A DNA stretch of 64,000 nt from an uncultured Clostridia bacterium (GCA_934793215.1 CAKVOP010000005.1:1-64000); one strand, 5' to 3'. Numbered from the stretch's first letter, positions 1 to 8,672 are shown. A program made the numbers and translations. Notes: generated from the letters alone by a model not told the origin.

Positions 1-77
1 AATAAACAGAGAAATAAACAGAGAAATAAACAGAGAAATAAACAGAGAAATAAACAGAGAAATAAACAGAGAAATAA
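1..77. repeat. 12-bp tandem repeat array cut by the window edge
   Basis: The unit AATAAACAGAGA occurs six times head to tail without error from base 1 to 72, followed by a partial copy. The array starts at the first base of the window, so its true length is unknown. A 12-bp unit keeps the reading frame, and two plus-strand frames are open through it. One reads (NKQR)n, then a hydrophobic tail rich in L, I, F and W, ending at a TGA at 133-135. The other reads (INRE)n and ends at a TGA at 182-184. The third frame is closed by TAA in every unit. Whether the array is the tail of a gene or a non-coding minisatellite cannot be decided here. Confidence 0.9.
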
Positions 78-240
78 CTTGGCGAGAGGGTATTTATTCG
101 CTATTATTCTCTTATGGTTTTTCGTTTATATGTGATAAAATAGAAACTAATAAATTAAGATTAAATAGAAATGAAAAATCTTGATATTATCGACAAAATT
201 CTATAATTTATCTAGTTTTTGTACAAATTTTTTAAGTTTG

Positions 241-269
241 TTGACATGATCTCATTTTTGTTTTATTAT
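241..269 (+). promoter_or_regulatory. Sigma-A type promoter for the SHOCT-like pair
   Basis: TTGACA at 241-246 and TATTAT at 264-269 are 17 bp apart. This predicts transcription from about base 276, upstream of the two small genes that follow. Confidence 0.6.
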
Positions 270-385
270 TAAATAATAGGGAATATTTTTGTTACCCGCA
301 ATTATCTCTTTTATTGTGGAAAAGTCGATACACGAATAAGTTTTTAATTGGAAATCTATTTCTCAAAGCAAGAAATAGTAAGGGA

Positions 386-598
386 ATGAGCATAGAAGAT
401 AATATGACTACTGGGAATTGTGAATCAACTACAAGCACTGTAAATACTCTTACAAAGAGTGAAGATAAGGTCTCTGCACAGATTGGCGACCTTGAAGAAG
501 AAATCAATAAATTGCTTTTAATGAAGGCAAAAGATTTTATCCCTGATAAAGAATTTGAAAAATTAAAAGCACATGCTATTGAAAAGGGGTTGGGGTAA
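386..598 (+). CDS. Small SHOCT-like helical protein
   Basis: A 70-residue protein if started at the ATG at 386. The same frame is open from a TTG at 314 (94 residues), and an ATG at 404 is a third option. None has a convincing Shine-Dalgarno site, so the start is uncertain. The first half is polar and rich in Ser, Thr and Asn. The second half is charged and helical, with a tail that recalls SHOCT (short C-terminal oligomerization) helices, including an I-P-D-K-E-F-E-K-L segment. Its stop lies one base before the ATG of the next gene, which has the same kind of tail, so the two are probably co-translated and may interact. No enzymatic motif is visible. Confidence 0.55.
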   Translation: MSIEDNMTTGNCESTTSTVNTLTKSEDKVSAQIGDLEEEINKLLLMKAKDFIPDKEFEKLKAHAIEKGLG

Positions 599-599
599 T

Positions 600-1211
600 A
601 TGAAAAAGAAACTTACTTTTGCGGGGGCTCTCGTCAGTGCGGTTACTTTAATTGCTTTTGCAATTATAATGATTAGAGGCATTATTGTTATTACCCAAAG
701 TGGTAACCAAGAATTAATATCAAATTTAGGAATTAGTATTTTTGAAGTTTTGATTATGATTGTTACAATCGTATTTGATTTCATGACTATTCCTTTCACA
801 AAAACAGGAAAAACTTTGCTTGGGGGAAAATGGATTGTTTCTTCTGCAATCTATGGGAACGCACTAATCGCGTGCTTAACAATATATGATGTATTTTATG
901 CTTCAGGTGTTGTTTTAGCGATAATGCTTATATTTATTGCTGGTTTAGTAACGGCGACAACTCTTATGTCAGTTGATTTCTATAAGGAAAGAAAAGAAGA
1001 AGACAATATGCCAACTATGAGAGCAGCAAATGCAGATGAACTTAAAGCAAGACTCGCTGGCAAAAAAGATACAGACGAAATCATTGCTGAGGAGGAATCA
1101 CTTCAAAAACGTATTGAGAAAGCCAAAGAGTTAAAGGACCAAGGGTTAATTACAGACGAAGAATTTAACAAATATAAAAATGAAATATTCAACAAAGAAA
1201 TGGACAAATAA
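600..1211 (+). CDS. Four-helix membrane protein with C-terminal SHOCT domain
   Basis: A 203-residue integral membrane protein. The ATG at 600 follows the previous stop by one base, with a G-rich ribosome site just before it; an in-frame upstream start at 573 would overlap the previous gene and is less likely. Four hydrophobic segments are visible at about residues 6-30, 42-63, 78-98 and 105-127. A charged linker follows, then a C-terminal SHOCT motif near 170-198 (helix, G-L-I-T-D-E-E-F turn, helix). SHOCT domains in Gram-positive bacteria usually end small membrane proteins and are thought to mediate oligomerisation; the specific role is unknown. A hairpin terminator overlaps the stop codon. 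Confidence 0.8.
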   Translation: MKKKLTFAGALVSAVTLIAFAIIMIRGIIVITQSGNQELISNLGISIFEVLIMIVTIVFDFMTIPFTKTGKTLLGGKWIVSSAIYGNALIACLTIYDVFYASGVVLAIMLIFIAGLVTATTLMSVDFYKERKEEDNMPTMRAANADELKARLAGKKDTDEIIAEEESLQKRIEKAKELKDQGLITDEEFNKYKNEIFNKEMDK

Positions 1212-1223
1212 AGTCCATTTTTT
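1198..1223 (+). terminator. Intrinsic terminator after the SHOCT membrane gene
   Basis: AAATGGAC at 1198-1205 pairs with GTCCATTT at 1213-1220 around a 7-base loop that contains most of the TAA stop codon, followed by T residues to 1223. Confidence 0.7.
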
Positions 1224-1302
1224 GTATATTAATAATAATAAACAGCATATACTTGATTTTTTCTTATTCTCAAAGATGAATGCCTTTAAAACTTTTTTCT
1301 AC

Positions 1303-1335
1303 AAAAAATAGGGCTTATTTAAAACCCTATTTTTT
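1303..1335. terminator. Bidirectional terminator between convergent genes
   Basis: AAAAAATAGGG (1303-1313) pairs perfectly with CCCTATTTTTT (1325-1335) around an 11-base loop. With A-runs and T-runs at both ends it can serve the plus-strand unit to its left and the minus-strand glycosyltransferase to its right. Confidence 0.8.
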
Positions 1336-1373
1336 ATTTATGAATTATGCTTTTGTAAGAATTTAATTAAAGA

Positions 1374-2195
1374 TTAATTTTGTTTATTTTTTTCAGTCAA
1401 TTTCTTTTGATTTTTTAGATGTTTTTCTACTTTTCTGCCTACATTTCTTGCGTAAATGCGAGTAAGCATAGTAAAGAATCCTTTGCCAATAAATTTATAT
1501 AGACCTCTTAAAAATTTTTCAGAACGCTTTAATTTTTTGTCAAACCACGAAGCATCAAAGTAATGTATTGCATAAGTATTTGCTGTCAACTTCATTTCCT
1601 TTGTTGTGTAGTTGATTGGACAAAAATAATCGTTTGGAAGCACAGTCACATTGCTGTTATCATTGCCATCAATTCGCGTTAATGACTGCAACTTGTTTTT
1701 CATTTTTAGGCCATAGTATTTTCTTAAAAAATATGTCCAAATAGGCGTGTTAGGTGTTGCATTAAAACTTCCATTTTTCTTTTTGAAAGGATAATTCACA
1801 TAAAAGTCGGCCATTAATTTTGCAAGAGGGTGTCCCTTTTCTGCACCTAGTACGGCAGTTTCAACATAAGCCCCATTTTCAAAGGAAATTAGTAAACTAT
1901 TATTTAGTAAATCGTCAAGTGGTTTTACCAGCTCAACATCTGTATCAAAGTAAAACCCGCCACATTCTTCCAAAACTTTGACTCTTATATAATCTGCTAC
2001 AAAGCCATACTTTTTCAATTCGTAAGCCTCTCGTGAATATCTTGCCACATTAAAATCGAAATTGTTTTCGTTCCATTCTATGATTTGATAATCGGGAGCA
2101 AATTTTTTCCAACTTTCAAGGCATCTATAAAACATTTGCGGCTTTTTGTTGGGGTCGCCCACCCATACATAATGAATAATTTTTGGAATTGCCAT
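1374..2195 (-). CDS. GT32-type glycosyltransferase with DXD motif
   Basis: A 273-residue protein of the DXD-containing sugar transferase group (GT32; Och1/capsular mannosyltransferase-like). The N-terminus I-P-K-I-I-H-Y-V-W-V-G is the family opening that forms the nucleotide-sugar site. F-Y-F-D-T-D-V-E (D84, D86) is the metal-binding DXD motif. The length fits the catalytic domain alone. The last 25 residues are strongly basic, which may hold it at the inner membrane surface. It likely adds a hexose or amino sugar to a surface glycan, but donor and acceptor cannot be read from sequence. It is a single-gene unit with its own promoter (2219-2247) and an AAAGGA ribosome site. No other glycan genes adjoin it. 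Confidence 0.88.
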   Translation of the reverse strand: MAIPKIIHYVWVGDPNKKPQMFYRCLESWKKFAPDYQIIEWNENNFDFNVARYSREAYELKKYGFVADYIRVKVLEECGGFYFDTDVELVKPLDDLLNNSLLISFENGAYVETAVLGAEKGHPLAKLMADFYVNYPFKKKNGSFNATPNTPIWTYFLRKYYGLKMKNKLQSLTRIDGNDNSNVTVLPNDYFCPINYTTKEMKLTANTYAIHYFDASWFDKKLKRSEKFLRGLYKFIGKGFFTMLTRIYARNVGRKVEKHLKNQKKLTEKNKQN

Positions 2196-2218
2196 TTTTA
2201 TTTTCCTTTTGCGAATAA

Positions 2219-2247
2219 ATTATACTAAATTTAGGAGTTTAAGTCAA
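2219..2247 (-). promoter_or_regulatory. Promoter for the glycosyltransferase gene
   Basis: Read on the minus strand, TTGACT (2247-2242) and TATAAT (2224-2219) are 17 bp apart, giving a short leader ahead of the start codon at 2195. Confidence 0.75.
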
Positions 2248-2294
2248 GTGCTATATTGTGAAACCAAAATTCAATAAATCATTTTCTGTTTTTA

Positions 2295-2323
2295 TTGTTT
2301 TTGTTTAACGAATGTGTTAGAAT
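2295..2323 (+). promoter_or_regulatory. Promoter for the dtd-PHP-whiA-dnaE operon
   Basis: TTGTTT at 2295-2300 and TAGAAT at 2318-2323 are 17 bp apart. The predicted start near 2330 leaves a leader of only about 10 bases, just room for the GGAG ribosome site. This supports the ATG at 2340 over the upstream in-frame start at 2295. Confidence 0.5.
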
Positions 2324-2339
2324 AAATATAGGAGTTTTT

Positions 2340-2786
2340 ATGCGAGCTGTTATTCAAAGAGTTAGTTATGCGTCGCTCAAAGTTGACGGGAAACTTATAA
2401 GCGAAATTAAAAAGGGTTTTCTTGTTTTTCTCGGCGTGGGTGCAGGCGACAGCATAGAGACAAGTGAAAAGATGGCAAAAAAGATTGCGCTTTTGCGTGT
2501 GTTTGAAGACGAAAAAGGTAAAATAAATTTATCATTGGCGGATATTAGTGGAGAAATTTTGCTTGTTAGTCAATTTACACTTTATGCTGATTGCAAACAT
2601 GGCAACAGACCTAGTTTTACAGGTGCAGAAAAGCCTGAAATTGCACAAAAGATATATGAAAACTTTATAAACTTGCTAAAAAGTTATGGGTTACCAGTCA
2701 AAACGGGTATATTTGGAGCGGATATGAAGATTGAACTTTTAAATAATGGACCAGTGACAATAATTCTAGATGATAAAGATTTGTAA
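2340..2786 (+). CDS. dtd: D-aminoacyl-tRNA deacylase
   Basis: A 148-residue protein, the usual length for DTD. It hydrolyses D-amino acids (notably D-Tyr) and misplaced glycine from tRNA, as a cytosolic homodimer that protects translation quality. Both diagnostic motifs are intact: S-Q-F-T-L-Y-A-D at 77-84 and N-G-P-V-T at 136-140, whose Gly-Pro dipeptide enforces chirality. The ATG at 2340 has a GGAG site 6-9 bases upstream and begins M-R-A-V-I-Q-R-V, the family's standard N-terminus. It is the first gene of a four-gene run with the PHP gene, whiA and dnaE; there is no relA next to it, the common partner in Bacillota. Confidence 0.96.
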   Translation: MRAVIQRVSYASLKVDGKLISEIKKGFLVFLGVGAGDSIETSEKMAKKIALLRVFEDEKGKINLSLADISGEILLVSQFTLYADCKHGNRPSFTGAEKPEIAQKIYENFINLLKSYGLPVKTGIFGADMKIELLNNGPVTIILDDKDL

Positions 2787-2841
2787 ATGTTTTGTTTGAT
2801 TTTTTTGATAAAAAGTCTTATAATTTTTTTAAGGAGTAAGC

Positions 2842-3609
2842 ATGATTTTACTTGGTGATTATCATACACATACGAAATATTCTCGCCATAATCATGGCAA
2901 AGGCAGTGTGCTTGAAAATGCGTCCGTTGCTTCAAACAAGGGGCTTAAACAGATAGCAATAACTGACCATGGTTTCTCGCACCGCCTTTATGGTGTGAGA
3001 AGAAGCCAAATTCCAGAGGTTAAAGAAGATATCTTAAATGCCAAGGAGATTACGGGCGTTGATGTTTTGCTGGGGGTTGAAGCAAATCTTATTTCTTGTG
3101 ACGGAAAGGTTGACATTGAAGAAAGTGATCTACAATATCTTGATATTCTTTTAATGGGATATCATGCAATGGCGAGAATGGATAGTTTCAAGGATAAAAA
3201 CAGACTTTTTTATGCGAACTATTTTGGTAAGGCTTTTCAACCAAGCAAAGAGCGTATTGCAAGAAATACAACAGCATTTTTGCGTGCACTTGATAAATAT
3301 CCTATTGATGTTATAACGCATCTTAATTATGGTTGCCCAACGGACACTTTGTCGGTGGCAAGAATGGCAAAAGAAAAGGGCACGCTTATTGAACTTAATG
3401 GCAAAAGAATAAATTTTACAGATGAAGAACTTTTAATAATGGCGAGCGAAGGGGTTAAATTTATTGTGAACTCTGATGCACATGAGCCCGCAAAAGTTGG
3501 TGAATGTAATAATGCAATCAACACCATATTTAGGCTTAACCTTCCACTTGCCCAAGTGGTAAATATTGACAAATTGCCTAAATTTACATCAAAACGAGGG
3601 ATAAATTGA
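2842..3609 (+). CDS. PHP-domain metal-dependent phosphoesterase
   Basis: A 255-residue PHP-fold enzyme of the YcdX/histidinol-phosphatase-like group. Metal-ligand motifs are visible: Y-H-T-H-T at 7-11 (H8, H10), I-T-D-H-G near 40-44 and N-S-D-A-H-E-P near the C-terminus. These enzymes use a multi-metal site to hydrolyse phosphomonoesters; the substrate here is unknown. In many clostridia the order is murB - PHP - rapZ - yvcK - whiA, so its position upstream of whiA supports the assignment. Here rapZ and yvcK are absent and the stop codon overlaps the whiA start (shared TTGA), implying translational coupling. An AAGGAG site precedes the ATG. Confidence 0.9.
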   Translation: MILLGDYHTHTKYSRHNHGKGSVLENASVASNKGLKQIAITDHGFSHRLYGVRRSQIPEVKEDILNAKEITGVDVLLGVEANLISCDGKVDIEESDLQYLDILLMGYHAMARMDSFKDKNRLFYANYFGKAFQPSKERIARNTTAFLRALDKYPIDVITHLNYGCPTDTLSVARMAKEKGTLIELNGKRINFTDEELLIMASEGVKFIVNSDAHEPAKVGECNNAINTIFRLNLPLAQVVNIDKLPKFTSKRGIN

Positions 3610-4568
3610 GCTTTGCAAAGGATACAAAAATAGAAATAATAGAAAATCAAATTGAGGACGCTGACGGTATCCTCGCTTTTTTGACGGGACTTATTCATGC
3701 GTGTGGAACAATCACAAAAAATAGTGATGGATTAAGAGTGGATATCGTAACTGATTTCAAAGAGGTTTTTGACTACCTAAATGGGCTAGTCCTCAAATTG
3801 TATGGAGAAAACTTATCTCTTGAAATTTCAGACGATTACATTATTAACAAAACCACTTATTATCGTATTAAATTTCCAATATCAATTTCTATGCAGGTTT
3901 TAAAAGATTGTGCCCTTGTAGACCAACAAGGGAATTTCAATCTTGACGGGGAAGTAGATGAAAGCCTAGTTGCCGATGAGGAAACTAAAAAGCATTTTGT
4001 CGCAGGAGCGTATGTTGGGTGTGCAACAAGCAGTATAAAATTGAGCGATCTAGGTTCACAAGCACCAACCACAGGCTATCATCTTGAATTTGCATCTCAC
4101 AAAAAGGCTTTTCTCGAAAAGGTTAAGTCTGTACTTGAAGATTTTGAAATTCAAGGAAAAATCTCGACGAGAAAAAAGATATACGTCTTATATTTTAAAG
4201 ACGGGGACGCTATTAAGGATTTGCTTGCACTTTTAGGCGCTGGCAATGCCGTTCTTGAACTTGCAGACGAAATGGCTAAACGGGGGCTCAGAAATACTGT
4301 AAATAGGCAAGTAAACTGTATTAATGCCAATATTAATAAAACAGTTGAAGCAAGCCTAAAACAAATACAGGCAATAAAATACATCAATAAAAAAATTGGT
4401 CTTGACGCACTTCCAGAGGATTTGCAAGAGGTTGCGGTATTAAGGCTTGCAAATCCACAAGAAAGTATGGACGAACTTTTAAAGTTATCCACAATAAAAC
4501 TAACCAAAAGTGGATTAAATCACAGATTTAGAAGAATTCTTAAAATTGCAGATTTTTTGAAAAAGTAA
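3606..4568 (+). CDS. whiA: WhiA, LAGLIDADG-derived DNA-binding regulator
   Basis: A 320-residue protein matching WhiA throughout. The N-terminal half is a degenerate LAGLIDADG homing-endonuclease fold (F-L-T-G-L-I-H-A-C-G near 25-35; G-A-Y-V-G-C-A near 133). The C-terminal half holds the signature N-R-Q-V-N-C-I-N-A-N-I-N-K-T-V-E near 234-250 and a helix-turn-helix starting at L-P-E-D-L-Q-E-V-A. WhiA affects cell division, chromosome segregation and fatty-acid composition in Bacillota. The start is a TTG overlapping the PHP stop, preceded by GAGGG; the upstream stop leaves little choice. It ends 10 bp before dnaE. Confidence 0.96.
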   Translation: MSFAKDTKIEIIENQIEDADGILAFLTGLIHACGTITKNSDGLRVDIVTDFKEVFDYLNGLVLKLYGENLSLEISDDYIINKTTYYRIKFPISISMQVLKDCALVDQQGNFNLDGEVDESLVADEETKKHFVAGAYVGCATSSIKLSDLGSQAPTTGYHLEFASHKKAFLEKVKSVLEDFEIQGKISTRKKIYVLYFKDGDAIKDLLALLGAGNAVLELADEMAKRGLRNTVNRQVNCINANINKTVEASLKQIQAIKYINKKIGLDALPEDLQEVAVLRLANPQESMDELLKLSTIKLTKSGLNHRFRRILKIADFLKK

Positions 4569-4578
4569 AGGGGATAAA

Positions 4579-7500
4579 ATGAAAGAATTTGTGCACCTTC
4601 ATGTGCATACGGAGTTTAGTTTGCTTGACGGTCTGGCGAGAATTAACAAACTTGTAGATATTGTTAAAGAGCGTGGGTGGCGGGCTATTGCAATTACAGA
4701 CCACGGTAATATGTACGGGGTTATTAAGTTTTTTGAGGCATGCGTGCAAAAAGGAATCAAACCTATCATTGGCGAAGAGTTCTATGTGACACATGATATG
4801 AAGTCTCGCTCAAACAGAGACGACACGGGGCACCTTATTTTAATAGCTAAAAACAATAAAGGATACGAAAATCTTTTAAAACTTTCTTCGTATGCTTTTC
4901 TTGACGGAATGTATTACAAACCAAGAATTGACTACAAACTTTTGGAGCAATACAGTGAAGGACTGATATGTCTATCTGCTTGCATAGCAGGGCATATACC
5001 TCAATACATATTAAAAAGACAATATGATGAGGCTGATAAACTTGCATTATGGTTTAAAAATTTGTTCAAAGATGATTTTTATCTTGAAATTCAAAACCAT
5101 TACATTCCAGAGGAAAAAATCGTTTTAGAAAAATTAACTGAAATGAGTGAAAGACTTGGGATTCCGCTAGTGGCAACAAACGATGTTCACTACCTTTATA
5201 AGGAAGATGCAGAACTTCAAGATGTTATGATGTGCGTCCAAATGGGTAAAACGATTGATGACCCTGATAGATTTAGATTTGAGACGCAAGAGCTTTATTT
5301 AAAAACTTACGAAGAAATGGAAGAAGTTCTCCCAGGCTATCAAGAAGCACTTGATAGAACGATTGAAATCGCCGAGAAGTGCAATGTTTCAATCAAAACC
5401 AAATCATTGAGAGAGGCAGCAGAAGGCGGAAATACATTCGTCCCAGATGAAGACAAACTGGGGGCAACTGAAAATTTTATTCCTAAATATATCCCAGACA
5501 CAGGGGAGACTTCATTTGAATTTTTAAGCCGTCTAGCATGGGAGGGGCTTGCTAGAAATTATACGAATCCTCCAAAAGAATACGAAGAGCGTCTTGAAAT
5601 GGAACTTAACACAATTCATAAACTTGGATATGTTGAATACTTCCTAATTGTGTGGGACTACATAAACTATGCACGAGAAAACGATATTCCTGTTGGGCCG
5701 GGGCGAGGCTCTGGTGCTGGAAGTTTGGTCGCATATTGTTCTGGGATTACGCAAGTTGACCCTATGCGTTATGATCTCTTCTTTGACCGTTTCATCAATC
5801 CAGAGCGTGTATCAATGCCCGACTTTGATGTCGATTTTTGTATGGATCGACGAAGAGAAGTTATAGAATACGCAAAACGCCGATATGGCTCTGACCATGT
5901 GTCGAATATTGTTACATTTGGAAACATGCAAGCGAAAAACGCGATTAAAGATGTTGCACGTGTGCTTCGTTTTCCTTATAGTGAGGTTGATAAAATCACC
6001 AAATTAATACCAGGAAAGCCTGTAAAAAAGCCACCAGTATTAAAGTACTATTTTGGTAAGACTGGCGACCCCAAAAACGATGAATTTATTATCCCTGACC
6101 TTTTAAAGATGTACGAAGAGGACGAACAAATAAAGAAAATCGTTGATATGGCAATTAAGATTGAGGGCGTGCCAAGAAATGTGTCTATGCATGCTGCGGG
6201 CGTTTTAATTGCACCTGATCCAGTTTATGACCATGTGCCAATGGCAAAGAGTGGAGAAGACGAAATCACGCAATTTGATATGACCGAACTTGAACACCTG
6301 GGGTTATTAAAATTCGACTTTTTGGGGTTGAGAACACTTACTGATATACATAAAACAATTCAATATGTAAAAGAAGATTACGGCATCACAATAGACTTTA
6401 CAAAAATGTCTTACGACGACCCTGCCGTTTTCCAACTTATAAGTTCGGGTAATACAGAAGCCGTTTTCCAACTCGAAAGTGGTGGTATGAAAAAATTCAT
6501 GAAGGACCTGCAACCAACTTGCCTAGAAGACATCATCGCGGGTATTTCGTTGTATCGTCCAGGTCCTATGGACTTTATTCCTAAATTTATTAAAGGCAAA
6601 AGAGAGCCAGATAAAATTTTCTATGAAGACCCTTGCCTTATTCCAATTTTGAGTACAACCTATGGCTGTATTATCTACCAAGAGCAAGTTATGAAAATCT
6701 TCCAAGTTATGGCGGGATTTAGCCTTGGTGGTGCGGACAATGTGCGAAGAATTATGAGTAAGAAAAAACCAGAAAAATTGCCACCTGAAAAGGAAAAGTT
6801 TATTCACGGCTGGACAGACCCAACAGGGCAGAAAAAGCCTATTCCAGGTGCTCTTGCGTTGGGGCATGAGCAAAAGGTTGCAGAAACGGTGTTTGACCAA
6901 ATGGCTAAATTTGCGGGATATGCGTTCAACAAATCTCACGCTGCCGCCTATGCCTATGTTTCTTATCAAACAGGGTACCTTAAAGCTCATTACGAAGTAG
7001 AATACCTAACAGCAGTTTTGAATAACCGTATTAACAATATTGACACGATTAAAAAATATACTAACTATGCACGCAAAGAGGGATTTACAATCTTGCCACC
7101 TGATATAAATAAATCAGTGACCGAATTTAGAGTAGAAAATGGCAATATGCGTTTTGGGTTAGGGGCTCTTAAAGGAGTTGGTACTGGACTTATTGATGAA
7201 ATAGTCAAAGAAAGAAATGCGAATGGACAATTCAAAAGCCTTGAAGACTTTTTGAAACGTGTTAAGGCAAACGCTTTAAATAAGAAGTCAATGGAAAGTT
7301 TGATTTTAAGCGGTGCATTTTCATGTTTTGGGGCTTACAGAAGTCAACTTATGGATGTTTATCCACTTTATATGGATATGGTTAGTGCTGACAGAAAGTC
7401 GCGTGCGACTGGGCAATTCTCTATATTTGACACTTTTGAAGAAGCCAGTGAGACCGTAAACAAAATTGAGTTCCCTAATATAAAAGAATATTCAAAAGAC

Positions 7501-8217
7501 GCAATTTTAAAATTCGAAAAAGAAATTTGTGGAATATATCTTTCAGGACACCCACTTGATGACTATCTTGATAAATACGACGGTTACAATTTTACCAGCG
7601 AAATGTTTGCTGGGCTTGAACCTGACGAACAGCTTGAAGGGGACGAGGGTGGCTCTGTTGACTATACGGCATCTTATCCTCAAGATGATGACGAAAATCT
7701 TGACTCAGCCGTTGATGACGCTGTAAAGGACGGTATGAGTGTTACGGGTGGCGGTATAATTGTTGGTGTAAAAAAGATTATTAAAACATCGACTATGGCA
7801 ATACTAACCATTGAAGACACATATGGAACTTTTGATTGTATGGTTTTTGCTAAAACCTACGAGCGATATAGAGACCTTATTGAAGAAGATAAAATGGTAA
7901 CTATTAGGGGACGTGTCTCAATCCGTGAAGGAAAGAGTCCCGTTGTTGTAGTTGATACTATTATTCCTTGGGAAAACAAAAAGGTTGAACTCGTAAAAAA
8001 TGAGAAAAAGGTTTATTTGCGTTTCGACACTAAAAACATAGATGTGTATAACACTGTAAAGCGTATAGCTGCTACCTATCCTGGTGAAAGTAGCGTCATT
8101 GTGCGATGTGCATCTACAAATCAAGTTTTTGGATTTAGTGCAAAAGTTGACCCTAACAATTATCTCGTAAATGAACTCATAGGACTTTTAGGGGAAGAAA
8201 ATGTTGTTGTAAAATGA
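4579..8217 (+). CDS. dnaE: DNA polymerase III alpha subunit, DnaE type
   Basis: A 1,212-residue replicative polymerase. It opens with an N-terminal PHP domain (F-V-H-L-H-V-H-T-E-F-S near 4-14; I-T-D-H-G near 39). The C-family palm follows, with G-P-G-R-G-S-G-A-G-S near 374-383 and the catalytic acidic motif P-D-F-D-V-D-F at 414-420. Finger and tandem helix-hairpin-helix regions come next, then a C-terminal OB fold starting around 1055. An acidic stretch of about 40 residues (1015-1050) lies just before the OB fold and looks like a flexible linker. There is no exonuclease domain, so it is DnaE rather than PolC. A purine-rich AAAGGGG site precedes the ATG. It is the last gene of the dtd operon; gene order PHP-whiA-dnaE is seen in many clostridia. 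Confidence 0.97.
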   Translation: MKEFVHLHVHTEFSLLDGLARINKLVDIVKERGWRAIAITDHGNMYGVIKFFEACVQKGIKPIIGEEFYVTHDMKSRSNRDDTGHLILIAKNNKGYENLLKLSSYAFLDGMYYKPRIDYKLLEQYSEGLICLSACIAGHIPQYILKRQYDEADKLALWFKNLFKDDFYLEIQNHYIPEEKIVLEKLTEMSERLGIPLVATNDVHYLYKEDAELQDVMMCVQMGKTIDDPDRFRFETQELYLKTYEEMEEVLPGYQEALDRTIEIAEKCNVSIKTKSLREAAEGGNTFVPDEDKLGATENFIPKYIPDTGETSFEFLSRLAWEGLARNYTNPPKEYEERLEMELNTIHKLGYVEYFLIVWDYINYARENDIPVGPGRGSGAGSLVAYCSGITQVDPMRYDLFFDRFINPERVSMPDFDVDFCMDRRREVIEYAKRRYGSDHVSNIVTFGNMQAKNAIKDVARVLRFPYSEVDKITKLIPGKPVKKPPVLKYYFGKTGDPKNDEFIIPDLLKMYEEDEQIKKIVDMAIKIEGVPRNVSMHAAGVLIAPDPVYDHVPMAKSGEDEITQFDMTELEHLGLLKFDFLGLRTLTDIHKTIQYVKEDYGITIDFTKMSYDDPAVFQLISSGNTEAVFQLESGGMKKFMKDLQPTCLEDIIAGISLYRPGPMDFIPKFIKGKREPDKIFYEDPCLIPILSTTYGCIIYQEQVMKIFQVMAGFSLGGADNVRRIMSKKKPEKLPPEKEKFIHGWTDPTGQKKPIPGALALGHEQKVAETVFDQMAKFAGYAFNKSHAAAYAYVSYQTGYLKAHYEVEYLTAVLNNRINNIDTIKKYTNYARKEGFTILPPDINKSVTEFRVENGNMRFGLGALKGVGTGLIDEIVKERNANGQFKSLEDFLKRVKANALNKKSMESLILSGAFSCFGAYRSQLMDVYPLYMDMVSADRKSRATGQFSIFDTFEEASETVNKIEFPNIKEYSKDAILKFEKEICGIYLSGHPLDDYLDKYDGYNFTSEMFAGLEPDEQLEGDEGGSVDYTASYPQDDDENLDSAVDDAVKDGMSVTGGGIIVGVKKIIKTSTMAILTIEDTYGTFDCMVFAKTYERYRDLIEEDKMVTIRGRVSIREGKSPVVVVDTIIPWENKKVELVKNEKKVYLRFDTKNIDVYNTVKRIAATYPGESSVIVRCASTNQVFGFSAKVDPNNYLVNELIGLLGEENVVVK

Positions 8218-8364
8218 TAATTGATGTTTTTTATGGTGGGGCAAAAAGTTGCCTCACCTTACTAAAACATTATTGGTCAAATTCACTTACAAAAGAAAGG
8301 GGAAATCATAGAACAATAAGCGTCGTCAAAATTATAAATATTTTTTATTTTTATGTGAAAATTC
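8218..8364 (+). other. Gap after dnaE with a GC-rich hairpin
   Basis: GGTGGGGCAA (8235-8244) pairs with TTGCCTCACC (8249-8258) around AAAG, a strong stem with one G-T pair. It has no T-run, so it is more likely an mRNA 3'-end stabiliser or weak terminator for dnaE than a full intrinsic terminator. No convincing gene is present. Confidence 0.5.
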
Positions 8365-8393
8365 TTGACTTTACCTACGTGATATGTTATACT
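8365..8393 (+). promoter_or_regulatory. Strong promoter of the tRNA cluster
   Basis: TTGACT (8365-8370) and TATACT (8388-8393) with an exact 17-bp spacer. Predicted start near 8400, about 12 bases before the first mature tRNA. Confidence 0.85.
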
Positions 8394-8411
8394 CACTAGG
8401 TCAAAAGATAC

Positions 8412-8485
8412 GCAGGTGTAGTTCAGTGGTAGAACACTAGCCTTCCAAGCTGGTTGCGAGGGTCCGATTCCCTTCACCTGCTCCA
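8412..8485 (+). tRNA. tRNA-Gly (anticodon TCC)
   Basis: A full cloverleaf. Acceptor GCAGGTG (8412-8418) pairs with CACCTGC (8475-8481), discriminator T and encoded CCA follow. The anticodon loop contains TTCCAA with anticodon TCC. First gene of the cluster. Glycine tRNA is also the ligand expected for the T-box upstream of glyS in this window. Confidence 0.95.
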
Positions 8486-8488
8486 CAG

Positions 8489-8565
<77 letters not shown>

Positions 8566-8582
8566 ATCTATTTTTTGCTTAT

Positions 8583-8659
8583 GGTGGTCTTAGTTCAGTT
8601 GGCAGAACGCCAGATTGTGGCTCTGGAGGTCAAGGGTTCGACCCCCTTAGATCACCCCA
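8583..8659 (+). tRNA. tRNA-His (anticodon GTG)
   Basis: The loop T-T-G-T-G-G-C carries anticodon GTG. The 5' end has the extra G at position -1 opposite C73, the identity element of histidine tRNA. Acceptor GTGGTCT pairs with AGATCAC, followed by C and an encoded CCA. Confidence 0.93.
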
Positions 8660-8672
8660 TATCCAATTTTAT

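Noticed and set aside
1..77. Repeat array as a CRISPR
   Set aside because: The units are 12 bp and contiguous, with no spacers.
6523..6990. 155-codon minus-strand ORF inside dnaE
   Set aside because: A shadow of the conserved polymerase frame; it resembles no protein and has no ribosome site.
8214..8399. 61-codon ORF overlapping the dnaE stop
   Set aside because: No ribosome site of its own; it covers the dnaE 3' hairpin and the -10 region of the tRNA promoter, and the sequence has no coding character.
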